A program made the position numbers and the translations under genes. From NCBI RefSeq assembly GCF_003253565.1, contig NZ_QKUF01000022.1:35971-99970 (forward strand): DNA of 64,000 nucleotides, given 5' to 3'. This DNA comes from Thermosporothrix hazakensis. GTDB lineage: Bacteria > Chloroflexota > Ktedonobacteria > Ktedonobacterales > Ktedonobacteraceae. Shown in pieces: positions 1 to 9,173 of this stretch. The notes below the pieces were generated by a model. It was given only the letters and a program-made list of their open reading frames with translations, ran no database searches and was not told the origin of the DNA. Within the stretch, counting starts at the first letter, position 1; every line of letters begins with the position of its first letter.

Positions 1-212
1 GCCGCCTCCCCCGAAGGCTCCCACAGGTCACTATAGACCGGCCTGTGGCTCACGGTTGCAAAGGTCAGCGGGCGTACAAACTCGTCCGCTTTTTCGGTCA
101 GGACCACATCCACAAGCGCGCCGGCCTGCTGTAACTTGCTGACCAGATCGACCGCTTTATAGCATGCAATCCCCCCACAAATACCGACGATAACATGTTT
201 GTTCAGTAACAT
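1..212 (-). CDS. coaBC: Phosphopantothenoylcysteine decarboxylase/synthase, N-terminus (partial)
   Basis: Only the first 70 or so codons are in the window; the gene runs off the left edge. The protein begins MLLNKHVIVGICGGIACYKA, the classic flavoprotein start of Dfp/CoaBC: a hydrophobic beta strand, the glycine-rich G-I-C-G-G-I-A turn that binds FMN, then a helix, followed by VDVVLTEKADEFVRPLTF. CoaBC makes 4'-phosphopantetheine in coenzyme A synthesis (cysteine ligation, then decarboxylation). The ATG at 212 has a weak purine-rich site (GAGGGAACGAG) upstream. A stand-alone CoaC-type decarboxylase cannot be excluded because the synthase half is not visible. Confidence 0.85.
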   Translation of the reverse strand, partial: MLLNKHVIVGICGGIACYKAVDLVSKLQQAGALVDVVLTEKADEFVRPLTFATVSHRPVYSDLWEPSGEA

Positions 213-431
213 GCAGGCTTTCTCGTTCCCTCTTTTTGGACAGTCCTTATGAGAACACCTTTACAATAGCACACCACGGTACTTTACGACAACCAACTTG
301 CCAATAAGTACCATGCCATTTCATCGGTTATACCTCTTTTATAAGAAGGTATGAATTGTTCTCATTGATACGTATATTTATTCCTCTTAAAAGATAGGCC
401 ATAGACAAGTGCAGTTTCGATGGTTTCACCT

Positions 432-465
432 GAAAAAGGGAACGCCTGCACACAACGTTCCCTTT
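432..465 (-). terminator. Intrinsic terminator of the FHA-ABC gene
   Basis: On the minus strand a perfect 10-bp stem (AAAGGGAACG at 435-444 with CGTTCCCTTT at 456-465) runs straight into a T tract a few bases past the stop codon of the FHA-ABC gene. Confidence 0.8.
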
Positions 466-472
466 CTCTCTC

Positions 473-3457
473 CTACTTCCGCACATCCTTCAGTTTCAGG
501 CAGAACGCAATCACCACCGCAAACACCACAATCATCAGCGCCAGGGCCCCCCAGGTCAGCAAGAGGTGCTGAAAGGCCTGGCTCTGCGTGGCATGCCCGT
601 ACAGCATACTGACATAGGAGAAGTCGTCAGCGCCTAGCGAGTCACCGCGCAGACCCACGGTGGTCCCCATCGCCGCCATCGACCAGCGTGAGGGGAAGAA
701 TGCCGCCGGAATCTGGAGCATCTTCGGGTCATCAAGCGAGAAGATGACACCCGCGAAGATCACCTGCGGAATCAGCACGATTGGCACCATACTCATCGCG
801 CGGTCATTGGTCGGCACCAGCGCCGAGATCATCAGACCAAGCATCAAACCAGCCAGGGAGGTGAGCGCCATTGTTATATAGATCTCTAAAAAGGCCGGTA
901 AGAAGACGCTATGATAGAAGCCTGTCTTGAGCTGAATACAGAGTACCAGAATCAGGCTCTGCAACAGACAGAGCACCCCAAGCACGATGATCTTGGAGAA
1001 CATATAGGGCGCGATTCCCAGGTTGACAGTACGCTCACGCCGATAGATCGGGGCCTCCTTCACAATCTCACGTGCGCCATTGATACACCCGAACATCACA
1101 GCGGCAAACGACATAATGAAGAGGATCTTCTGTCCATTGCCTCCTGAGCCCGGCTTCACCGATTCGTCTATAACCTGCTGCTTGGTTTTGCCCTTCTCCT
1201 GAAGATAGAACTTCCCCTGGGGCGAATTGAGCTGTCTTTCCAGATCGCCGCAGTCTTCTGTGATCCCACCCTGCTGTGTAAACATGTTTTTCGGGTGCGG
1301 ACAAGAGACAAGGCTTGTCTCCTTAAAGATGTAGGGCTGTGCCATAAAGAAGAGTATCAAACCAATAATCGGCGCCTGAAGCAACAGGATCAGCAGGTTT
1401 CCGACATCGTTTCGCAGCAATTCCAGATAACGGATCGAGAGAATACCAAACTGCCGGAACGGATTCCCTCGCTTTGGCCGCTTGAGCGCCTGTGGCTGCA
1501 TGCGGGCTGCATTCATCTGGTTTGCCGGCCCACGCTGCAACTGCTGAACCACAAAACGCTGATAATCAGGCGACTGCTTGAAGCGCATCTCCGCCTCTGC
1601 CGGAATATTGGGGTTCTCCTCGGTTGGCTCAAGCGAGGTATAGATCTCGGCAAAATCGCTTTTCCCGAAATAGGCCTTTGCACCATCCGGCGGCCCAAAA
1701 TAGGCCAGGCGTCCACCTTGAGCGAGAAAACAGACATAATCACATGCATTGATATTGTTGGTAGCATGCGTGACCAGAACGATTGTATGGCCTTTGTCTG
1801 CCAGACGCCGCAACAACATCATCATCTTACGGTCCAGACCGGGATCAAGGCCCGAGGTCGGCTCATCCAGAAAAAAGACGCTCGGGTTCGCCAGCAATTC
1901 CAGCGCGATCGAGACACGCTTGCGTTGGCCTCCAGACAACTTGTTGATCAAGAGCTTGCGCCTCCCGGTCATCTCCACATCGTCAAGCACTTCATCAATA
2001 CGCTGGCGAATCTGCTCATCACTGACATCTTCGGGCAGGCGTAGCTTGGCCGCATAGTACAGCGCGTGTTCAACGGTGAGTTCTCGGTGAATAATGTCGT
2101 CCTGCGGCACATAGCCAAGCTGTGTGCTGAAGGCTGCCATATTCTGGTAGTAGTCCTGTCCGTTATAGAAGACAGCTCCCTGATGCGCGGGACGCAGACC
2201 GTTCAAGGCGTCCATCAGCGTCGATTTACCAGCACCAGAGCCGCCGACCAGCGCTACAAATTTGCGCGGTGGAATAGCAATGGAGATATCATTCAACAGG
2301 ATGACGTTGTTGGTTCCGGTCTTTTTCAGGTTCAGCGCGTCAATTCGAATGCCATTACTTTCGTCCTGCTGGGTGAGTTGTTCGCCCGTGTAAATAAACC
2401 TGAATGGACCAATACGCACCTCGTCGCCTGGCTTGAGCAGGTCAGAAACGCGGGTCCGCATGCCATTGACATACAGGCCGTTCTTACTGCGCAGGTCAAC
2501 GATTCTATAACCGCCTCCTACCTGCTCAAGGCGGGCATGATGGGCCGAAACCTGCACATGCTTCAGCACAACATGATTGTCCGGCGCACGACCAAGCGTG
2601 ATCACTGGAGCCCCAAGCGGGATCGGGCGAACCTCGGGGACTACCTCCTGTACAGCACCGGTTCCATCATTGTAAGCCAATGTAACAAAGGTGCCGTTCC
2701 CATCACTGATACGGAAGATATCGCCACGTTCCAGAACCTTGCGAAATTGTTCGGTTCCCCGAATCTGGCGCCCATTATAGACAATGCCGTTTGTGGTGCT
2801 GCCTTTCCCAGGATGCGGATGCACAAAGACAAGCTGATTGCCCTCTCGCAAAATCTGCGCATGAAATGCCGAGACGGTTGGCTTCTCAATTACAATCTCA
2901 TTGGAAGGCGCGCGCCCGATATTAAATACCTGCTTGTCCGGGGTCAGCGGATAATTGTGCCGCTCAGAGTCAATATTGGTGCTCACCTCGATTGAAGGCA
3001 CACCAGCGCTCTGGCCTCCTGCATTCGATGGCCGCCCCGGCATCTCACCGGCTCCTATAGTTCGGGTCGCAGTAAAGTCCGGAGCCCCGTACTGTTGTTG
3101 CGGCGGGAACGAGGGCGCGCCAGCCGCCACAGCGTTAGGCACCTGTAAGAATGTCATCGTCACATTCCCCAGGACAATCACATCATTATGCTTCAGTGGG
3201 GCCTGCTCAACCGGCCTCTGATTTACGGTCAAGACGTTCTGTGGAGCCAGCTTCTTGATACTCCACATTCCATTGTTCATGAGTAATAGCTGCGCATGCA
3301 AGCGCGAAACAGACGCATCAGGCAAAACTACCTGATTCGCCGGGTCTCGCCCGATGTTCATCACCGGAGCAACGAGCGGCACCTGTTGCCCGGCCTGTGA
3401 CCCGGAGAGAATTTGCAGCGTGCCGTGGGCTTGCTGTCCATTCATACCCTGATACAC
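473..3457 (-). CDS. Triple-FHA-domain ABC transporter (ATPase fused to permease)
   Basis: A 994-residue fusion. Three forkhead-associated domains lie at about residues 12-105, 155-265 and 275-360, each with the GR...N-V...S..HA signature (for example IGRDPANQVVL and LGRAPDNHVVL). An ABC ATPase follows: Walker A GGSGAGKST, signature LSGGQRKRV, Walker B FFLDEPTSGLD. The C-terminal third is an ABC2-type permease with about six membrane segments and a cysteine-containing loop. This is the half-transporter order of the ABCG/WHITE class with N-terminal phosphothreonine readers, so transport or complex assembly is probably gated by a Ser/Thr kinase. Substrate unknown. The reading frame opens at a GTG (3457); an in-frame ATG four codons later (3445) is equally plausible and neither has a strong ribosome site. 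The upstream gene on the same strand is 131 bp away and may be co-transcribed. Confidence 0.93.
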   Translation of the reverse strand: MYQGMNGQQAHGTLQILSGSQAGQQVPLVAPVMNIGRDPANQVVLPDASVSRLHAQLLLMNNGMWSIKKLAPQNVLTVNQRPVEQAPLKHNDVIVLGNVTMTFLQVPNAVAAGAPSFPPQQQYGAPDFTATRTIGAGEMPGRPSNAGGQSAGVPSIEVSTNIDSERHNYPLTPDKQVFNIGRAPSNEIVIEKPTVSAFHAQILREGNQLVFVHPHPGKGSTTNGIVYNGRQIRGTEQFRKVLERGDIFRISDGNGTFVTLAYNDGTGAVQEVVPEVRPIPLGAPVITLGRAPDNHVVLKHVQVSAHHARLEQVGGGYRIVDLRSKNGLYVNGMRTRVSDLLKPGDEVRIGPFRFIYTGEQLTQQDESNGIRIDALNLKKTGTNNVILLNDISIAIPPRKFVALVGGSGAGKSTLMDALNGLRPAHQGAVFYNGQDYYQNMAAFSTQLGYVPQDDIIHRELTVEHALYYAAKLRLPEDVSDEQIRQRIDEVLDDVEMTGRRKLLINKLSGGQRKRVSIALELLANPSVFFLDEPTSGLDPGLDRKMMMLLRRLADKGHTIVLVTHATNNINACDYVCFLAQGGRLAYFGPPDGAKAYFGKSDFAEIYTSLEPTEENPNIPAEAEMRFKQSPDYQRFVVQQLQRGPANQMNAARMQPQALKRPKRGNPFRQFGILSIRYLELLRNDVGNLLILLLQAPIIGLILFFMAQPYIFKETSLVSCPHPKNMFTQQGGITEDCGDLERQLNSPQGKFYLQEKGKTKQQVIDESVKPGSGGNGQKILFIMSFAAVMFGCINGAREIVKEAPIYRRERTVNLGIAPYMFSKIIVLGVLCLLQSLILVLCIQLKTGFYHSVFLPAFLEIYITMALTSLAGLMLGLMISALVPTNDRAMSMVPIVLIPQVIFAGVIFSLDDPKMLQIPAAFFPSRWSMAAMGTTVGLRGDSLGADDFSYVSMLYGHATQSQAFQHLLLTWGALALMIVVFAVVIAFCLKLKDVRK

Positions 3458-3588
3458 TTACCGCACAGGACATTCCTGCATAGACTGTGCGGTATCTCCT
3501 TTCTTTTCGGCGGATAAACACAGGTAGAAATTTACCAGGAAAACCAATCCCTGTCTGTAATCTGGCTCACGAAAAAAGTGTGCATTAT

Positions 3589-4836
3589 TCATCCCGGCAC
3601 AAAATAGAATCCTGAGCGAATTACCTGGCCTACTGGTTCCGTTGCCTTTCGGATCTCTACTTTACCTGTGCTGGCATTCAGCGTCAATATGACAGGAACT
3701 GGAGCACCCGCAGCCTCATTCAACGGGCCATAGTAATGCGCACCCTCATCCTCACGAGTCAGCGAGCGCAACGGGAAATCGCTTTGAATTGTCCCGACAT
3801 TAACATTAGAATCCAGCGTGATGTTTTTCATGCTCTCAGGTAAAGAAACAGTTACATCTCCCTTTTCCGCCGTAATATAATAGTGATATTTCTCTTTCTG
3901 CTGCTCGTTAAACGGCATTTCAAGCAGCCCGCTAAAGGTAACATTTCCCTGTCCAGTATCAATCTTTGAGCCATTCCCCAGCACCGAGCGCTCTATTGAA
4001 ATATTGCCAGCACTTCCGTGCACGCGCATCAACCCCAGAACGCCAACGATATGAATATTTCCTGCGGGCGCTTCCAGATTTAGTTGCAGCGGTAGAGCAT
4101 TGCTATTGCCGGGCTGCGTGGTGGGGAGCTTGATCGTGATATCAACAGAATCATTGGTCGTGCGCAGTAACTCGTGGCTATTGGGAATAATGGTATTCAC
4201 CGTCAAGGTACTGTTCGGATCAGGCTGCTGCCCGAGATCCTTCAACTGCTTGCTACAGGTAAGCTGTTTGCTCTCCTGATCGGGCGGCAAGACCTCGATT
4301 TTGATATCATTGAATTTCTTTTGGGCTTCCTTCTCATCTGTTGCCTGCACATGCTTTGTTGTGGCGATCACCGGTTTCTTCGTCTGCGCGTCAACTTCCA
4401 CAGAAACATTGCCGAGCATATTGCAAATTTGCAATGCCGTGACAGCAGTAAGAGGAGCTTCAACCGTTTTTTCCTGCGTAAACGGTTTCGGCCCAAGCGG
4501 CAATGGCCCGATATTCAGTCCCTGTCCCTGCGACATGCGGAAAAGATAGAAGAGACCCAGCGCACCCCCACCAACCGCAAGCAAAATACCAAAGAAGCAG
4601 CCAAGCAACAGGGAAGGCCAGGCGCTACCACGTCTTCTTTGGATCGGGCGGCGTGATCGTGTGGAGTGGCGCGGCGCGGTTACCGGGCCGGTTGGCCTGG
4701 AACGCGGGCGACGGCGCGGTGCATGGTCATACTCTTCCTCATCCTCCGCGTACTTATCATAGTCGAAGGCACGCTTGTAACGCTCCGGTTCCTCACGGTA
4801 CCGACGTCTGTACGGGCGTCTGTTCCCCCGATCCAT
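3589..4836 (-). CDS. Membrane-anchored DUF4097-like beta-strand protein
   Basis: A 415-residue protein with three parts: a very charged Arg/Glu/Tyr-rich cytoplasmic tail (residues 1-70), one membrane segment (73-99, glycine- and leucine-rich), and an extracytoplasmic domain of short repeated strands (IHIVGVLGLMRVHGSAGNIS, then a GNVTFSG-like pattern, then KGDVTVSLPESM). The strand repeats resemble the right-handed beta-helix of DUF4097/putative adhesin proteins; this is judged by pattern only. The ATG at 4836 is preceded by GAGAGG about 11 bases away. It precedes the FHA-ABC gene on the same strand, so the two may form one unit. No enzyme motif seen. Confidence 0.8.
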   Translation of the reverse strand: MDRGNRRPYRRRYREEPERYKRAFDYDKYAEDEEEYDHAPRRRPRSRPTGPVTAPRHSTRSRRPIQRRRGSAWPSLLLGCFFGILLAVGGGALGLFYLFRMSQGQGLNIGPLPLGPKPFTQEKTVEAPLTAVTALQICNMLGNVSVEVDAQTKKPVIATTKHVQATDEKEAQKKFNDIKIEVLPPDQESKQLTCSKQLKDLGQQPDPNSTLTVNTIIPNSHELLRTTNDSVDITIKLPTTQPGNSNALPLQLNLEAPAGNIHIVGVLGLMRVHGSAGNISIERSVLGNGSKIDTGQGNVTFSGLLEMPFNEQQKEKYHYYITAEKGDVTVSLPESMKNITLDSNVNVGTIQSDFPLRSLTREDEGAHYYGPLNEAAGAPVPVILTLNASTGKVEIRKATEPVGQVIRSGFYFVPG

Positions 4837-5292
4837 CGTGCTTCTGGCCTCTCTTTCTTTCCAAAGTAGCAGGGGGCAACGTCACCCTGTTGCCAGAACC
4901 CTTACAACATAATACGCCAGCAGGAGGGAAAATGTCAGCAAAAACTCTATGCGTGACGTGAAAAAGAAAAGGAGCTACACTGATAATCAAACCATATCTC
5001 TGCTATACTCGTATATATCAGGGAGCAGGGCCTATACTCGAGAAATGCTTTCAGGAACTTATGGCATGCGTTCACTCAGCAGCTATACAGCCTTATTTTA
5101 CATAATACATTTTACGGCAGGCCATTCTGTACGTTCAAGTCCTGAAAAGGGGGCCGCATGCATCCCCGGCTATTTTCTGATATGGCACTCACTGCTCAAG
5201 ACGTCATCGGGAAGAGACATCCCTTCCCTATTCACACATCTATTGCTGGAAGTGGTCTCTGAACCACGAAAGGAGCAAACGAACAACAAACG
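4837..5292. other. Divergent intergenic region
   Basis: 456 bases between divergent genes, presumably holding both promoters. A TATACT hexamer lies near 5000 on the plus strand without an obvious -35 box. Open frames here are short, unlike any family, and lack ribosome sites. No riboswitch recognised. Confidence 0.5.
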
Positions 5293-6645
5293 ATGGACAT
5301 CACTTCATTATTCGGAATCCTGGCTGTTATTGTACTCATAGCAGCAAATGGTTTCTTTGTCTCCGCAGAATTTGCCCTGGTCAAAATTCGCTCTACTCGG
5401 GTAGAACAACTGGTTGTTGAAGGGAATCGAGCCGCACAAACCCTTCAGCGACAGATTCATCATCTCGATAGCTATATTGCTGCAACCCAGTTAGGGATCA
5501 CTATTGCCAGTCTGGCCCTCGGCTGGATTGGTGAACCCTCCCTCGCCCACCTGATCGAGCCCCCGTTCGCCTGGCTCGGGAAGGGGCTCGCAGAAGGAAT
5601 CTCACACAGTATTGCCGTCGCGATCAGCTTTATTCTGATCACCACCATGCATATCGTTTTTGGTGAACTTGTGCCAAAGTCAATCGCGCTTCAGGCCACA
5701 GAAGGGACATCACTTTTTGTCACTCGACCTCTGGAGCTCTTCGCGAAGATTTTCCACCCTTTCATTCTGCTGATGAATGGAATCGGCAATCTGGCCGTTA
5801 AATTGATAGGTCTCAAAGTAACCAGCGAGAGCGCCTCTGTTCATACAGTCGAAGAGCTGGAAATGTTGGTCACCCAGAGCCGTAAGGCCGGTATCCTGAA
5901 CTCACAGGAAGAAGAGCTTTTACGCCACGTCTTCGATTTCAGCGATAAGACTGTCCATGATGTGATGATCCCGCGCATTGAGGTTGTCGGCGTGCCAACC
6001 ACTGTCACACTAGATCAGCTCAAGCAGATTATCTCTGAGGAACGCTACACGCGCTATCCTGTCTATCAGGGGAATCTGGATACCATCGTTGGACTGGTGC
6101 ATATCAAGGACGTGCTGACCTATCTTGATACCCACCCGGAATCCGCTACCTTTGATATTCAACGCCTACAGCGCCCAATTCTGGCCGTTCCCGAAACCAT
6201 TACGCTTGAGACTCTGCTTGCCCGGATGCGCACCAGCCGCACTCATATGGCAGTGGTTATTGATGAGTATGGCTCAACGGCAGGCATCGTCACGCTGGAA
6301 GATATCGTTGAAGAATTGGTCGGTGAGGTCCAGGACGAGTTCGATACACGGGAAGCGGGCGTACGCTCTGAAGTAGAAATGCATCCAGACGGCACCAGCA
6401 CGATTGATGGCTTGATGTCTCTCGCTGGCTTTGAGGAGCGCTTTGGCGTCACGATTGAGCATACCCATGTACACACGATCGGCGGCTATGTGTTTGAGCA
6501 GATCGATCGTATTCCTCGGATCAATGACGAGGTAACGGTTGACCATTATGTTCTGCGCGTTGAGGAGATGGATCAACGCCGTGTCGCTCGTGTCCGTGTG
6601 ATTCCCATCAAGAACGAGGAAGCACAGGCTGAACTCGTGGAATAA
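5293..6645 (+). CDS. CNNM/CorC-family membrane protein with CBS pair (HlyC-type)
   Basis: A 450-residue protein in the standard HlyC/CorC order: an N-terminal DUF21/CNNM membrane domain (about 1-195, beginning MDITSLFGILAVIVLIAANG and containing the conserved NGFFVSAEFAL and GELVPKS motifs), two CBS modules (about 205-330, with VMIPRIEVVGV and VVIDEYGSTAGIVTLEDIVE), and a C-terminal CorC_HlyC domain with IGGYVFEQIDRIP. Family members handle divalent cations (Mg2+/Co2+ efflux or homeostasis), with CBS domains sensing nucleotides. Old 'haemolysin' names for this family are misleading. The start is an ATG; a GAAAGGAG site lies about 17 bases upstream, a longish gap. Single gene between divergent neighbours. 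Confidence 0.93.
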   Translation: MDITSLFGILAVIVLIAANGFFVSAEFALVKIRSTRVEQLVVEGNRAAQTLQRQIHHLDSYIAATQLGITIASLALGWIGEPSLAHLIEPPFAWLGKGLAEGISHSIAVAISFILITTMHIVFGELVPKSIALQATEGTSLFVTRPLELFAKIFHPFILLMNGIGNLAVKLIGLKVTSESASVHTVEELEMLVTQSRKAGILNSQEEELLRHVFDFSDKTVHDVMIPRIEVVGVPTTVTLDQLKQIISEERYTRYPVYQGNLDTIVGLVHIKDVLTYLDTHPESATFDIQRLQRPILAVPETITLETLLARMRTSRTHMAVVIDEYGSTAGIVTLEDIVEELVGEVQDEFDTREAGVRSEVEMHPDGTSTIDGLMSLAGFEERFGVTIEHTHVHTIGGYVFEQIDRIPRINDEVTVDHYVLRVEEMDQRRVARVRVIPIKNEEAQAELVE

Positions 6646-6726
6646 CCCGGCTCTGTCAGAGATGCGCTTCTGCCACAGGAAGCGTATCTCCTCCCTCTCA
6701 CATTGAACTCCGCCAAAGGCATGGCC

Positions 6727-6754
6727 TTGACTTTTTCTTTTTCTTAGATATACT
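6727..6754 (+). promoter_or_regulatory. Sigma-70-type promoter of the DUF2087 regulator
   Basis: TTGACT at 6727-6732, a 16-base spacer and TATACT at 6749-6754, 40 bases before the start codon. Confidence 0.7.
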
Positions 6755-6759
6755 TCTAA

Positions 6760-6775
6760 TTAGATAGTTATCTAA
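6760..6775 (+). promoter_or_regulatory. Palindromic operator candidate at the transcription start
   Basis: TTAGATA-GT-TATCTAA is a perfect 7-bp inverted repeat placed just downstream of the -10 box; a further TTAGATA half-site lies at 6744-6750 inside the promoter. The position fits autorepression by the HTH protein encoded next. Confidence 0.65.
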
Positions 6776-6793
6776 CAAGAAAAGGAGGGCGCA

Positions 6794-7327
6794 ATGCCAT
6801 CTACCGAACTGCTTGTGAAAACACTGACCGATGTAGAGCGGCTCAAAATCCTCGGCCTTCTGGCGATCAGGCCTCACACATTGTCTGAACTGGCCGAGCA
6901 GCTTCAGATGAAAGAAAACGTCATCGCTCACCACCTTGCGCGGCTCTCTGCTAGCGGTCTGACGCGAACACAGGATTCCACCTATGTACTCAATACAGAA
7001 ACACTCAATACGTTGAAAGCAACTTTCCAAGCGCCCTCAGGTCCGGATGCATTCGCTGACTTTGCCTGCGAGGAATGGGAACGCGTTATCCTGCGGAACT
7101 TCTTTGATGGACACCACCTGAAAGAAATACCAGCCAGCTTTAAAAAGCTGAAGGTTGTTCTGAGATGGCTTGCTGAGCGCTTCGAGCCCAATATTCGTTA
7201 TGCGGAACGTGAGGTCAATGAGCGGCTTAAACTCTACCATCCAGACTTTGCTTATCTGCGCCGCTGTCTGGTCGATTTTGGGTTGATGCAGCGTGAGAAC
7301 GGGATCTACTGGCGACAAAGCAAGTAA
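6794..7327 (+). CDS. HTH transcriptional regulator with DUF2087 domain
   Basis: A 177-residue protein. Residues 1-75 form an ArsR-like winged helix (LTDVERLKILGLLAIRPHTL, then SELAEQLQMKENVIAHHLARL). The C-terminal half is a DUF2087 domain (FDGHHLKEIPASFKKLKVVL, then a conserved Y-H-P-D-F-A-Y-L-R-R segment and GIYWR near the end). DUF2087 proteins are common in Chloroflexota, Actinobacteria and Firmicutes, where they act as small transcription factors of unknown ligand. A strong GGAGGG ribosome site precedes the ATG. The palindrome between -10 box and gene suggests it controls itself. No co-directional target gene follows, so its wider regulon is not visible here. Confidence 0.88.
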   Translation: MPSTELLVKTLTDVERLKILGLLAIRPHTLSELAEQLQMKENVIAHHLARLSASGLTRTQDSTYVLNTETLNTLKATFQAPSGPDAFADFACEEWERVILRNFFDGHHLKEIPASFKKLKVVLRWLAERFEPNIRYAEREVNERLKLYHPDFAYLRRCLVDFGLMQRENGIYWRQSK

Positions 7328-7357
7328 GGGAGGGATGTTTGATCCCTCCCCGCAACA

Positions 7358-8116
7358 TCAAAGAGCAGGCTTGAATGAGCGCACGGCCCAGAACAGTGCC
7401 AGCAGCGTGAGGACAAACATCAGGCCGAAGCTCAGCGGGATCTCACCGCTGAGAAAGTTTCCCTGAAACAGCGCTCGTGTGGCAGTCACCGCGTAGGAAA
7501 AAGGGTTCACTCTGGCAATGAGCCGTAAGAGGACAGGGGCTAACGACAATGGCAACATAATCCCCGACAGCAGCATTAACGGGATACTGAGCGTGCTGAG
7601 GAAAGAAGACAGCGCATCCTCACTCTGCAACCAGAGGGCCAGTGCATAAGAGCAGGCGGAGAGAAAAGCTCCCATCAGCGCAATCAGGAGCAACGAGAGT
7701 AGTACGCCGCGAATGTCCGGACGCAGCCCCATCAGACAGGCCAGCAGCACAATCAGTATAACCTGTACTAGCAGCACAAGAACATCATACCCTATTTTAC
7801 TCAAAGGAAACGCCCAACGGCTGATAGGAGCCACATGCAGGCGCTCAAGAAAGCCGGAACGCCATTCCTGGAGCAGACCAAAGCCACTATAGAGCGGACC
7901 GAAAATCCCCATCAACACCATACAGCCGGGCGTAAAGGCCAACATGCCGCCTCCCGCAGGAAATCCTGCGATCCGGCTGATCGGGTCTAACAGAGGCGCA
8001 AAGAACAACAGGTAACAGGCAGGTTGAAAGAGCCCGAAGAGAATCCAGGCAGGATTTCGGAAAGAGAGGCGCACATTCCTGACAAAGAGCAGGCGCGTTT
8101 CATAGAATAGCTTCAT
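7358..8116 (-). CDS. ABC-2 type exporter permease (DrrB-like)
   Basis: 252 residues when started at the ATG at 8116, which has a very good GGGAGGG site six bases upstream; longer readings add 41 residues unlike the family. Six hydrophobic segments, with the ABC2-membrane signature around LQEWRSGFLERLHVAPISRW followed by FPLSKIGYDVLVLLVQVILI, and a terminal tail of FKPAL. It overlaps the end of the ATPase gene by 17 bases, indicating translational coupling. With its partner it would form a drug/lipid exporter of the DrrAB/daunorubicin-resistance class; substrate unknown. Confidence 0.9.
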   Translation of the reverse strand: MKLFYETRLLFVRNVRLSFRNPAWILFGLFQPACYLLFFAPLLDPISRIAGFPAGGGMLAFTPGCMVLMGIFGPLYSGFGLLQEWRSGFLERLHVAPISRWAFPLSKIGYDVLVLLVQVILIVLLACLMGLRPDIRGVLLSLLLIALMGAFLSACSYALALWLQSEDALSSFLSTLSIPLMLLSGIMLPLSLAPVLLRLIARVNPFSYAVTATRALFQGNFLSGEIPLSFGLMFVLTLLALFWAVRSFKPAL

Positions 8117-9101
8117 GGTTTCCCTCCCACAGAGGTGTCTGTTTCTCAGCATCTTTGAAAGAAAATCCGGTCTGCCGTAAAAACACATCATCCAGCGAAG
8201 GACGTGACAGCGAAATGGTATGCACGGCGATTCCGGCACTATTCAGCAGTTGAAGCAGAGCAGGCAGCCGCTCTTCTCCATTTTCGACATAGACCTGTAA
8301 CTTCTCAGCTTCTGCCTCAGAAATCAGCCGTAGCTCACGTACATGAGGCCGCAGCAGGTGTTCCGCCTGCCGCGCGGCGCTGCTAAGTCCGAGTGTGACG
8401 ACATCGCCGACAATCTGCTGTTTGAGCTGTGCAGGAGAGCCTTCAGCGACCACCACTCCGGCATTCACAATCGCCAGGCGACTGCAAAGATGATCCGCTT
8501 CGTCAAGATAATGGGTGGTTAGCACGATTGTTGTTCCTGCGGCGTGCAGGCTGCGCACCTCTTCCCAGAGAGCCGCACGACTCTGTGGGTCCAGTCCCGG
8601 CGTGGGCTCATCCAGAAACAGCAACCCGGGTTTATGGACCAGCCCGAGCGCCAGATCAAGCTTGCGCCGCTGCCCGCCTGAATAAGTGATTGCCAGACGA
8701 TCGATAAAAGGGGCCAGATCAAGCGTGTCAATCAACTCAGCCACGCGTTTCCGGGCCGCGCCATAGGACAACCCATAAAGCCGCGCCTGCAACAACAGAT
8801 TTTCTCGACCGCTCGACAGGCTATCAGTGCCACCTTTCTGGCTAATAAAGCCAATCGCTGCACGCACTCGATGCGACTCGCGAACCACATTGAAGCCAGC
8901 AACCAGAATTCGGCCTTCATCCGGTGAGAGCAAAGTTGTCAGGATGCGAAGCGTAGTGGTTTTGCCCGCACCGTTCGGGCCAAGCAAGCCGAAAATCTCG
9001 CCTTCCTTCACCCGCATATGCAGGCCACGAAGCGCCTCAACCTGCTTGCCCCGACTTTGAAAGCTTTTGCTCAGGTTCTCAACCTCGATGACATCATGCA
9101 T
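8100..9101 (-). CDS. ABC exporter ATP-binding subunit (DrrA-like)
   Basis: A 333-residue ATPase: Walker A GPNGAGKTT, Q-loop FISQKGG, signature YSGGQRRKLDLA, Walker B LLFLDEPTPGLDP, H-loop LTTHYLDEADHL, and the C-terminal DrrA-type regulatory extension (DUF4162-like) ending in SLSRPSLDDVFLRQTG. Together with the overlapping permease it forms a two-gene exporter. The ATG at 9101 follows GGAAAGGAG by about 12 bases. A perfect inverted repeat sits 22 bases upstream of the start, matching the site before the neighbouring TetR gene, so the operon is probably repressed by that regulator. Confidence 0.95.
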   Translation of the reverse strand: MHDVIEVENLSKSFQSRGKQVEALRGLHMRVKEGEIFGLLGPNGAGKTTTLRILTTLLSPDEGRILVAGFNVVRESHRVRAAIGFISQKGGTDSLSSGRENLLLQARLYGLSYGAARKRVAELIDTLDLAPFIDRLAITYSGGQRRKLDLALGLVHKPGLLFLDEPTPGLDPQSRAALWEEVRSLHAAGTTIVLTTHYLDEADHLCSRLAIVNAGVVVAEGSPAQLKQQIVGDVVTLGLSSAARQAEHLLRPHVRELRLISEAEAEKLQVYVENGEERLPALLQLLNSAGIAVHTISLSRPSLDDVFLRQTGFSFKDAEKQTPLWEGNHEAIL

Positions 9102-9122
9102 ACCAATAACCTGCTCCTTTCC

Positions 9123-9147
9123 TTACATACATTCAGCATGTATGTAA
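9123..9147. promoter_or_regulatory. TetR operator candidate upstream of the ABC operon
   Basis: TTACATACAT (9123-9132), five bases, ATGTATGTAA (9138-9147): a perfect 10-bp inverted repeat in the leader of the exporter genes. It resembles the repeat before the TetR gene at 9806-9828. Confidence 0.8.
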
Positions 9148-9173
9148 ATTACTCAAAAAAAAGAGGAGATAGC

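Noticed and set aside
1295..2044. 249-codon plus-strand open frame
   Set aside because: Antisense to the FHA-ABC gene, low-complexity composition, no family resemblance.
2066..2995. 309-codon plus-strand open frame
   Set aside because: Antisense shadow of the FHA region of the same gene.
4949..5341. 130-codon plus-strand open frame before the CorC-like gene
   Set aside because: No ribosome site, overlaps the real gene start, no recognisable sequence.
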